This document shows, one piece after another, positions 57,201 to 64,000 of a stretch of DNA of 64,000 nucleotides (its first letter is position 1; every line of letters starts with the position of its first letter). The stretch comes from Streptomyces sp. ISL-66. GTDB taxonomy: Bacteria > Actinomycetota > Actinomycetes > Streptomycetales > Streptomycetaceae. Both the position numbers and the translations under genes were made by a program. Under the pieces are notes generated by a model. The model was not told the DNA's origin, did not search any database, and saw only the letters and a list, made by a program, of their open reading frames with translations. The stretch lies in NCBI RefSeq assembly GCF_018614135.1, contig NZ_JAGGOW010000143.1:1-64000 (forward strand). The letters run 5' to 3'.

Positions 57201-60200
57201 ATGACTGACATCGCCATCACCGGACTCGGCTGCCGCTTCCCCGGAGCCCCCGACGTCCGCGGTTACTGGAAGCTCCTGATGAGCGGCGAGCGGCAGTTCT
57301 CCGCCGTCCCGGAGAAGCGCTGGAACCACGACATCTTCCATGCGCCCGGCGACCGATCGGCCCCCAACGCCGCGTACACCGACCAGGTCGCGTTCCTGGA
57401 CGACGTGGACCGCTTCGACGCCCTGCACTACGGGGTGCCGCCCGCGCGCGCCCGCGCCATGGATCCGCAGCACCGGCTGATGCTCGACGTCACCCGCGAG
57501 GCCCTCGACGACGCGGGGCTGGGGCGCGGCGATTTCGACCGGGAGAACACCGGGGTCTTCTTCGGGATCTCGGTGTCGGACTACAAGGACCTCATGACGG
57601 CCCCCCTCCGGGTCATCGCCCACGCCGACGCGTCGTACGGGGCGGACGACGGCGACCGCCCCGACGCCGCCAGGGAGCGGGCGGGACAGCTCGGCACCAT
57701 CGAGGCCTTCACCCTGCCCGGGAGCCTCCTCAACATGGCGTCCGGCACCGTCAGCCGGCACTTCGACCTCGGTGGCCCGAGCTTCGCCATCGACGCCGCC
57801 TGTTCCAGCTCGCTGGTCGCCCTCGACCAGGCACTGGCCCACCTGCGCCGGGGCACCTGCCGGACGGCTCTCGTCGGCGGCGTGTACCTCAACCTCACCC
57901 CCGACAGCCTGGTCGGCTTCTCCCGGCTCCGCGCCCTGTCCCCCACCGGGGTGTGCCGCCCGTTCGACGAGGGGGCCGACGGCTTCGTCCTCGGCGAGGG
58001 CGCCGGTGTCGTCGTCCTGCGGCCGCTGGCCGACGCGCTCGCCGACGGCGACCGCGTCTACGCGGTGATCAAGGGCATCGGCTCGGCCAACGACGGCGCG
58101 TCTCCCGGTCCGCTGGTCCCCACCGCCGAAGGCCAGCTGCGCGCCATGCGCCGGGCCTACGAAGACGCGGGGGTCACTCCTTCTTCCGTGGGCTTCCTCG
58201 AGGCCCACGGCACGGGCACCGCCGCCGGCGACCGTGCCGAGGCGCAGGCGCTGCGCCGACTGCGCAGCGAGTACCCCGACGACGACCCCGGTCTGTGCTA
58301 CCTCGGCTCGGGCAAGGCCCTCATCGGGCACGCCCTGGCCGCGGCGGGCATCGCCGGACTGATCAAGACGGCCCTGGTCGTCCACCACGGCACGATCGTG
58401 CCGCAACCGGAGACCACCCCTCATCCCGACCTGGGCATTTCCGCCGCCGGCCTGCGCTTCGCCGGAACCGCGCGCCCCTTTCCGAGCGGCGGCACCCCGC
58501 GGCGTGCCGCCGTCAGCTCGTTCGGTTTCGGCGGAACGAACGTCCACGTGGTGCTGGAGGAGCAGCAGTCCGTCCCGGCCGTCGGCCGCCCCTCGGAGCG
58601 CACCGGACCCACCACGGGAACCGAAGGCACGGCAGGCACCGAGCCCACCGCAGGCACCGAGCCCAGCGAAGGCACCGAACCCGCCGAAGACGCCCAAGAC
58701 GCCGGACCCCAGCTCGTCCTCCTCACGGCCGGCAGCCCCGAGCTGCTGGACCAGCACATCGGGGACGTACTCGACGCACTCGACACGGCGGACCGCCCGC
58801 CGCTGGCCGCCGTGGCCCACACCCTGGGTGGCCGTGAACCCCTGAGGGCCCGGCTCGCGATCGTCGCCGCCGACACGGACGGATTCGTCCAGCGGCTGCG
58901 CCACGCCCGCGAACAGCTCGTCGCCGGCACCCGGGGCGACCTCGGCGACGGGGCGTTCGCCGCCGATGCTCCCCTGCCGGCCGCACAGCGCCGCATCGCC
59001 TTCGTCTTCCCCGGTCAGGGCAGTCAGCAGCCGGGCATGATGCGGGACCTGTACGGCAGGTTCGCCGGCTTCCGCTCGGCGGTCGGCGTCCTCAGTGCCG
59101 TCGCACGCCCGGACATCGGCTTCGACCTCGGCGACCTGCTGTACGGCGGGGCCGCGGCGGGCGCCGGCGACGCGGAGGAGCACAGGCAGCGGCTCGCCGC
59201 CACCGATGTGTGCCAGCCGCTGCTGGGCACCGTGCAGATCGCCACCACCCGTGTCCTCGCCGAATGCGGTATCGCTCCCGATCTCACCCTCGGTCACAGC
59301 GTCGGAGAGTTCGCCGCGGCCGCGGCGGCCGGAGCGCTCACGAACGTGGACACCGTCCGGCTGCTGGTCCACCGGGGCGCGGTCCTGCGGCGGGCCGAGA
59401 ACGGCCTGGGCGGGATGCTCGCCGTGCAGAGCGACAAGGACACCTGCCGCCGGCTCGTCGACGGCATCGACGACGTGTGGCTCGCCTGTTTCAACCAGCC
59501 GCGCCAGGTCGTGGTCAGCGGCACGCAGCAGGGCATCGCCGCCATGCGGCAGGCCTGCGCCGACGCCGGGATCGTCACGGCGGCCCTCGATGTGTCCAAC
59601 GCCTTCCACTCGCCGCGGCTGGCCTCCGCCGAGGAGAGCATGCGCTCGGGCCTCGCCGCCCGGCCCATCAGCACCCCGGCACTGCCGTTCGTCTCCTCCG
59701 TGAACGCCGAGGTCTGCACCGACCCCGAGCGGCTGCGCGAGCTGTGGACGCGCCACGCGTCCACGCCGGTCCACTTCGGCGATGCCGTCCGTACCGCCTA
59801 CGACCAAGGAGCCCGGGTCTTCCTCCAGGTGACCGGCGGCAGCTCGCTGCTCACCTCGGTCCGCCGCAACCTCACCGGCCACGGCGACGTCCACGCCGTC
59901 CCCGTCGGCGGGGAGGCGCCGGACGGCGGACGGACCTTCGTGCTGGCCCTGGCCCGGCTCGCGGTCCTGGGCGCCCCGGTCGACCCGCGCGCCCTGGTCC
60001 CCCAGGAGGACCGCCGGCTGCTGGACCTGCCGGTGGCGAAGCTCGATGCCCGGTCGTACTGGCTGCCGAACGGGCGCACCTCGAAGAACGACACCTCCGC
60101 GGGGTCCCTCCCGCCCCGGCCCGCACCGTCCGAGGAGACCTCGATGAACGACTACGTGTCCGACCCGATGAGCAACCCGACGAGCGACCCGATGGACGAC

Positions 60201-62048
60201 CTGCGCCAGCTGGTGCAGCAGCAGGTCGCGCTGATCACCCGCCTCGCCGAGGCGCTCCCGGCACAAGACCGCGCCGCACAGAACCCCGCCGAACAGGAGC
60301 CCACCACGCGAGACCCCGCCCCTCAGGAGCCCGCCGCACAGGCCCCCTCCCCCACGACGGCCGAACCGGAGCCGGTGCCCGCGGTCGCCTCCCCGGCCGA
60401 CCCGGCGCCTTCGCCGACCGGGAGCGTCGAGGAGGTCACGGACGCCGTGCTCGGGCACGTGGCCCGGATCAGCGCGTTCCCGGTGAGTCATCTGCGCGAC
60501 GACCAGCTGCTGATCGACGAGCTCGGTTTCGACTCGCTGATGCTGACCGACCTGTTCACCTCCCTCAAGCGGCAGTGGCCGCAGTGGAGGTTCGACGAAG
60601 GGGTCGCCGACCGGCCGACCGTCGGAAGGATCGCCGCGCTGATCGCGAGCGGCCCCCCGGACGCCGTACCGGCCCCGACAGCCGTTCCCGCTGCCGTTCC
60701 CGTTGCCGTTCCCGCACCTGCTCCCACACCGGCTCCCACGCCGGCCCCCGCCCCGGCGGCCGTCCCCGTACAGCGCGCCGGTTACGGCGACACCCACGGC
60801 GACGGGGCCCGGCCCCCGCTGCCGGAGGAGCACACGCGCATCGAGTGCTTCCCCGAGGTCACCGCCCACGGCGAGCGCTTCGCCGTTCTCTCCCGGATGG
60901 GACTGCCCAACCCGTACTTCCTCGTCCACGAGGGCGGCATGACGGACACGACCGTGATCGACGGCCGGGAGCTCCTCTCCTTCTCCAGCTACAACTACCT
61001 GGGGATGGCGACGCACCCCGAGGTGAACCGGGCGGCCAAGGAAGCGATCGAGCGCTGTGGCACGTCGGTGTCCGCCAGCAGGCTGCTCTCCGGCAGCCGT
61101 CCGCTCCACCTGGAACTCGAAACCGAACTCGCCGAGCTGCTCGGATGCGAGTCCGCGATCACCCTGGCCAACGGGCACGCCACCAACGTCACCGTCATCG
61201 GGCACCTCGTCGGGCCCGGGGACCTCGTCATCCACGACTCCCTGGCCCACGACAGCATCCTGCAGGGCTGCAAGCTCTCCGGCGCGACCCGGCGGCCGTT
61301 CCCGCACAACGACGCGGCGGCCCTGGACGCCATCCTCACGCAGGTCCGTCACCAGTACCGGCGGGTGCTCGTCGTCGTCGAGGGCGTGTACAGCATGGAC
61401 GGCGACATCGCCGACCTGCCCGCCCTCGTCGAGGTCAAGCGTCGCCACGGGGCACTGCTGATGATCGACGAGGCGCACAGCATCGGAACGATCGGTGCGA
61501 CCGGGCGCGGCATAGGCGAGTACCACGGCGTCGAGCGCACGGCCGTCGACCTCTGGTCGGGCACGCTGTCCAAGGCCCTGGCGAGCTGCGGCGGCTACGT
61601 GGCCGGGAACCGCTCGGTCGTCGAGTACCTGCGCTACACCGTTCCGGGTTTCGTCTACAGCGCCGGCATGACCCCGGCCGACACCGCCGCGTCCCTGGCG
61701 TCCCTGCGCCTGCTGCGCGGCGAGCCGCAGCGCGTGGCGCGTCTCGCGGCGAACGCCGCACTGTTCGTCCGCCTGGCGCGGGCCGCGGGCATCGACATCG
61801 GGGACAGCCACGACACGCCGATCGTGCCGTGCATCGTCGGGGACTCGCTGAGGACCTTGCGGCTCGCCGAGGCGCTGTTCCAGCAGGGCATCAGCGTCAA
61901 CCCCATCCTCCACCCGGCGGTACCGGAGGAAATGGCCCGGCTGCGCTTCTTCGTCACCTGTGACCACACGCCCGACCAGATCCGTCAGGCCGTGACCGCG
62001 CTCGAGCACGGGCTGCGGCACCTGGACACGGCGGCCCGCGCCGCCTGA
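57201..62048 (+). CDS. PKS (KS-AT-ACP) fused to a PLP-dependent alpha-oxoamine synthase
   Basis: 1,615 residues. Ketosynthase (~1-430): Cys201 in DAACSSS, EAHGTGT, LIGHALAAAG. Acyltransferase (~600-930): Ser700 in GHSVGEFAAA, with NAFHS suggesting malonyl selectivity. Carrier (~1085-1160): Ser1112 in LGFDSLML. C-terminal ~400 residues: an oxoamine synthase like BioF/KBL/serine palmitoyltransferase (FSSYNYLGMATHPEVNRAAK, DEAHSIGTIG, PLP Lys1458 in GTLSKALASCGG). There are no ketoreductase, dehydratase or thioesterase domains. One malonyl extension of an unknown acyl starter, then decarboxylative condensation with an amino acid, would release an alpha-aminoketone. AAGGAAG supports the ATG at 57201 over the one at 57120. 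An internal ATG at 60144 (codon 982) has GAGGAG six bases upstream. Confidence 0.9.
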   Translation: MTDIAITGLGCRFPGAPDVRGYWKLLMSGERQFSAVPEKRWNHDIFHAPGDRSAPNAAYTDQVAFLDDVDRFDALHYGVPPARARAMDPQHRLMLDVTREALDDAGLGRGDFDRENTGVFFGISVSDYKDLMTAPLRVIAHADASYGADDGDRPDAARERAGQLGTIEAFTLPGSLLNMASGTVSRHFDLGGPSFAIDAACSSSLVALDQALAHLRRGTCRTALVGGVYLNLTPDSLVGFSRLRALSPTGVCRPFDEGADGFVLGEGAGVVVLRPLADALADGDRVYAVIKGIGSANDGASPGPLVPTAEGQLRAMRRAYEDAGVTPSSVGFLEAHGTGTAAGDRAEAQALRRLRSEYPDDDPGLCYLGSGKALIGHALAAAGIAGLIKTALVVHHGTIVPQPETTPHPDLGISAAGLRFAGTARPFPSGGTPRRAAVSSFGFGGTNVHVVLEEQQSVPAVGRPSERTGPTTGTEGTAGTEPTAGTEPSEGTEPAEDAQDAGPQLVLLTAGSPELLDQHIGDVLDALDTADRPPLAAVAHTLGGREPLRARLAIVAADTDGFVQRLRHAREQLVAGTRGDLGDGAFAADAPLPAAQRRIAFVFPGQGSQQPGMMRDLYGRFAGFRSAVGVLSAVARPDIGFDLGDLLYGGAAAGAGDAEEHRQRLAATDVCQPLLGTVQIATTRVLAECGIAPDLTLGHSVGEFAAAAAAGALTNVDTVRLLVHRGAVLRRAENGLGGMLAVQSDKDTCRRLVDGIDDVWLACFNQPRQVVVSGTQQGIAAMRQACADAGIVTAALDVSNAFHSPRLASAEESMRSGLAARPISTPALPFVSSVNAEVCTDPERLRELWTRHASTPVHFGDAVRTAYDQGARVFLQVTGGSSLLTSVRRNLTGHGDVHAVPVGGEAPDGGRTFVLALARLAVLGAPVDPRALVPQEDRRLLDLPVAKLDARSYWLPNGRTSKNDTSAGSLPPRPAPSEETSMNDYVSDPMSNPTSDPMDDLRQLVQQQVALITRLAEALPAQDRAAQNPAEQEPTTRDPAPQEPAAQAPSPTTAEPEPVPAVASPADPAPSPTGSVEEVTDAVLGHVARISAFPVSHLRDDQLLIDELGFDSLMLTDLFTSLKRQWPQWRFDEGVADRPTVGRIAALIASGPPDAVPAPTAVPAAVPVAVPAPAPTPAPTPAPAPAAVPVQRAGYGDTHGDGARPPLPEEHTRIECFPEVTAHGERFAVLSRMGLPNPYFLVHEGGMTDTTVIDGRELLSFSSYNYLGMATHPEVNRAAKEAIERCGTSVSASRLLSGSRPLHLELETELAELLGCESAITLANGHATNVTVIGHLVGPGDLVIHDSLAHDSILQGCKLSGATRRPFPHNDAAALDAILTQVRHQYRRVLVVVEGVYSMDGDIADLPALVEVKRRHGALLMIDEAHSIGTIGATGRGIGEYHGVERTAVDLWSGTLSKALASCGGYVAGNRSVVEYLRYTVPGFVYSAGMTPADTAASLASLRLLRGEPQRVARLAANAALFVRLARAAGIDIGDSHDTPIVPCIVGDSLRTLRLAEALFQQGISVNPILHPAVPEEMARLRFFVTCDHTPDQIRQAVTALEHGLRHLDTAARAA

Positions 62049-62075
62049 CACCCCGCCGCCGCGCCTCCCCGCGGC

Positions 62076-62110
62076 CCTCTTCCCCGGCCCGGCCGGCCGG
62101 GGAAGAGGGG
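62076..62110 (+). terminator. Terminator of the PKS gene, 15-bp stem
   Basis: CCCTCTTCCCCGGCC (62076-62090) pairs with 62096-62110 around CGGCC, 27 bases past the PKS stop. Confidence 0.8.
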
Positions 62111-62235
62111 CCCTCGTCAGGGCACTGCGTTGGTGCTCATTGGCCCGCCGGATCATGCTTGTCAGTGGAACCCCTGGCCGCGCGGGTCCCGTGCGTGAGC
62201 GCGGGCAGGAACTAGCGAGGGCGAGATGAGCTGCG

Positions 62236-64000
62236 ATGGAGCGAGTTCCCACCTCTCCTGGTGAGCGGCCGGAGGATACGGACGCCTCCCACGGGTCGGC
62301 GTACACGGCCACGGCCACCGTCAACGAGCAGGGCATCGTCACCGAGTGGAGCGAGGGTGCCCGGCGACTGCTCGGCTACGCGGCTTCCGAGCTCGTGGGG
62401 CAGCCGGCCGCCGGCCTGCTTTTCGACGGCGCCGGCGATCCGCTGCGGGTCCCTGCCGACCAGCAGCGGTGGAGCGGGATCGCGGCCCTGCGGCACAAGG
62501 ACGGCCGGCGCCTGGAGCGGAGGCTGCTCGCCCACCGTTGGACGTCCACCAGCGGGACCAAGAGATGGTTCGTGGTGTCCGCCGTGGCGGGCGAGCCCCG
62601 CCCGCCCGGGGACGCGCCGCTCGAGGAGTGGGCGTTCTCCCAGTCCCCCTCCTTCCTGGCGATCTTCGGCGAGGACCTGCGGCTGGTGCTGGCGAACGCC
62701 GGCATGAAGCGCGCGCTCTCCCTCGAGGAGGCCGAGATGCGCGGGCTGCGTCTGCCGGAGATCGCGCCGGACCCCGTGAGCGACGAGACCGAGCGGATGA
62801 TGCGCCGGGTGCTGGAGACCGGTGAGCCGCAGTACGTCGATGCCTTCATCCGCCCCACGGGTTCGGGGCGCGGCTGGGCGACCTCGCTGGCCCCTTTGCG
62901 GGATCCCGCCGGCCGGGTGCGCGCGGTCTGCCTCACCGCGCAGGACAGGACCGGTGTCGAGGGTGACCGGGACCAGCCGCTCCTGCCGAACGCCGATGAC
63001 GCCGCGCGCATCGGTACCACTCTGGACAGCGGCCGCACCGCGCAGGAGCTGGCCGACGTAGCCGTTCCCCGGCTCGCCGACTTCGCGGTCGTCGACCTGC
63101 TGGAGCCCCTCCCGCGCCGCGACGAGCCGTCCTCCGGCCCGGTGACGGGCCCGGTCACCGTGCGCCGTACCGCGGTGCGGTCGGTCCTCGTGGGAAGCCC
63201 GGAGTCCCGGGTGGCGGTCGGACAGACGGCCGTCTATCCGGCGCTGTCGCCTCCCGTCGGATGTCTGGTAGCGGGCCGCGGCGCCCTGTACGGGGCGAGC
63301 GACCCGGCCATCGTCCGGTGGGTGGCCGAGGACCCCAGGGGGGCGGCCTGGATCCACGAGTCCGGGACCCACTCGATGATGGTGGTACCGCTGAGCGCCG
63401 ACGGTTTCGTTCTCGGGGTGGCCGTCTTCTGCCGTCACCGGCGCCGGGAGCCCTTCCAGCCGAAGGACCTCTGGCTGGCCGAAGAGCTCACGGCCAGGGC
63501 TGCCGTCAGCATCAACAGCGCGCCCCGGCACCTGCGGGAGCACACGTCCACCATGACGCTTCAGCGCAGCCTGCTCCCGCACAAGCTGCCCGATCAGACG
63601 GCGCTCGAGATCGCCACCCGCTACCTGCCCGCCGGTGGCGAGGCCGGTGTGGGCGGCGACTGGTTCGACGTGATCCCGCTGTCCGGCGCGCGCGTGGCCC
63701 TGGTCGTGGGCGATGTCGTCGGCCACGGCATCCGGGCCTCCGCGACCATGGGACGGCTGCGCACCGCGGTACGCACCCTGGCCGATGTCGACCTGCCGCC
63801 CGACGAGCTGCTCACCCACCTCGATGACCTCGTCATCCGGCTGTCCGCCGAGGAGTCCGATCCGGGAGGAGCAGGAGAAGCCGCCGGGGGCATCGGCACC
63901 ACGTGCCTGTACGTGGTCTACGACCCGGTCACCCGCCGCTGCACCGTCGCCCGGGCGGGCCACCCGCCGCCCGTCGTGGTGTCCCCGGAGGGCTCCGTGT
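62236..64000 (+). CDS. PAS/GAF/SpoIIE-type serine phosphatase (partial, runs off the window)
   Basis: Open from the ATG at 62236 to the window end, 588 codons so far. A PAS domain (~20-110: TVNEQGIVTEWSEGARRLLG), a second PAS (~125-235: FLAIFGEDLRLVLANAGMKR), a GAF-like domain (~255-430: MMVVPLSADGFVLGVAVFCR) and the start of a SpoIIE/PP2C phosphatase (TLQRSLLPHKLP, AGGEAGVGGDWFDVIPLSGA, VVGDVVGHGIRASATMG, RAGHPPPVVV) are visible. It is a cytoplasmic stress-signalling phosphatase of the kind that acts on anti-anti-sigma factors. It is the second such enzyme in the window (see 18628). The start codon lacks a strong ribosome-binding site. Confidence 0.88.
   Translation, partial: MERVPTSPGERPEDTDASHGSAYTATATVNEQGIVTEWSEGARRLLGYAASELVGQPAAGLLFDGAGDPLRVPADQQRWSGIAALRHKDGRRLERRLLAHRWTSTSGTKRWFVVSAVAGEPRPPGDAPLEEWAFSQSPSFLAIFGEDLRLVLANAGMKRALSLEEAEMRGLRLPEIAPDPVSDETERMMRRVLETGEPQYVDAFIRPTGSGRGWATSLAPLRDPAGRVRAVCLTAQDRTGVEGDRDQPLLPNADDAARIGTTLDSGRTAQELADVAVPRLADFAVVDLLEPLPRRDEPSSGPVTGPVTVRRTAVRSVLVGSPESRVAVGQTAVYPALSPPVGCLVAGRGALYGASDPAIVRWVAEDPRGAAWIHESGTHSMMVVPLSADGFVLGVAVFCRHRRREPFQPKDLWLAEELTARAAVSINSAPRHLREHTSTMTLQRSLLPHKLPDQTALEIATRYLPAGGEAGVGGDWFDVIPLSGARVALVVGDVVGHGIRASATMGRLRTAVRTLADVDLPPDELLTHLDDLVIRLSAEESDPGGAGEAAGGIGTTCLYVVYDPVTRRCTVARAGHPPPVVVSPEGSV

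Noticed and set aside
56652..62342. A very long antisense open frame (about 1,900 codons) opposite the PKS gene
   Set aside because: It is a shadow of high-GC third-position bias; it has no domain signatures and is Val/Gly/Arg-rich, whereas the sense strand encodes clear KS, AT, ACP and oxoamine synthase motifs.
1..64000. tRNA or rRNA genes
   Set aside because: No conserved T-loop/anticodon arrangement or rRNA sequence was noticed on either strand, so none is reported.

Overview
The window is high-GC DNA with GTG starts, purine-rich Shine-Dalgarno sites and gene content typical of Streptomyces or a close relative: GPP34 family protein, XRE/DUF2975 pair, SARP regulator, SpoIIE-type phosphatases, M9 collagenase, a modular PKS. 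The many pseudogenes, a cargo-carrying insertion sequence and scattered tandem repeats suggest an accessory part of the chromosome. No rRNA, tRNA or CRISPR array was recognised.

Region by region. 1-4.3 kb: a C-terminal remnant of a DUF4239 protein, an XRE/DUF2975 pair, a beta-lactamase-fold protein whose catalytic motifs have decayed, an NmrA-like reductase behind a clean inverted repeat, and a hydrolase remnant. 4.3-7.6 kb: an in-frame chimera of a questin-oxidase-like N-terminus and a FabV-like C-terminus, a DHFR-fold protein and a secreted YCF48/BNR-repeat protein. 7.9-10.2 kb: the most striking gene, one 783-residue protein joining a macro domain, a uracil-DNA-glycosylase domain and an R-S-E ADP-ribosyltransferase domain. 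10.3-14.2 kb: GPP34, a GlxA-type regulator fragment beside an MFS pump, and a TetR/hydrolase operon. 14.3-18.3 kb: a decayed locus cut by an IS5-family element that carries a VOC-family passenger gene between perfect terminal repeats. 18.6-23.1 kb: a PAS/SpoIIE phosphatase with a His/Cys-rich segment, a flavin/F420-type oxidoreductase and secreted proteins.

23.3-31.2 kb: a three-domain adenylation-thiolation-thioesterase synthetase of the atromentin/polyporic-acid type, a GH26 glycoside hydrolase, an acyl-CoA dehydrogenase/oxidase under a PadR regulator, and a methyltransferase. 31.3-38.2 kb: DGPF/YCII protein, secreted proteins, a divergent MFS/dehydrogenase pair separated by two perfect palindromes, and a SARP gene with two apparent single-base deletions. 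38.2-44.5 kb: a tightly overlapped five-gene operon (MFS, AnmK, response regulator-thioredoxin reductase fusion, cyclic-nucleotide-domain histidine kinase, UBP zinc finger). 44.6-51.98 kb: a small protein paralogous to the one at 14.3 kb, GAPDH, a GlxA-type regulator, HTH and HEAT proteins, and an M9 collagenase. 52.5-56.96 kb: an AraC regulator, a 12 x 7-bp tandem repeat, a class IV aminotransferase, translationally coupled thyA-folA, and a DUF4232-type lipoprotein. 57.2-62.05 kb: a single-module KS-AT-ACP polyketide synthase fused to a PLP-dependent alpha-oxoamine synthase. The window ends inside a second PAS/GAF/SpoIIE phosphatase.

All product calls come from reading translations and motifs by eye. 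No database search was run, so family names are recognition calls and functional roles are inferences.
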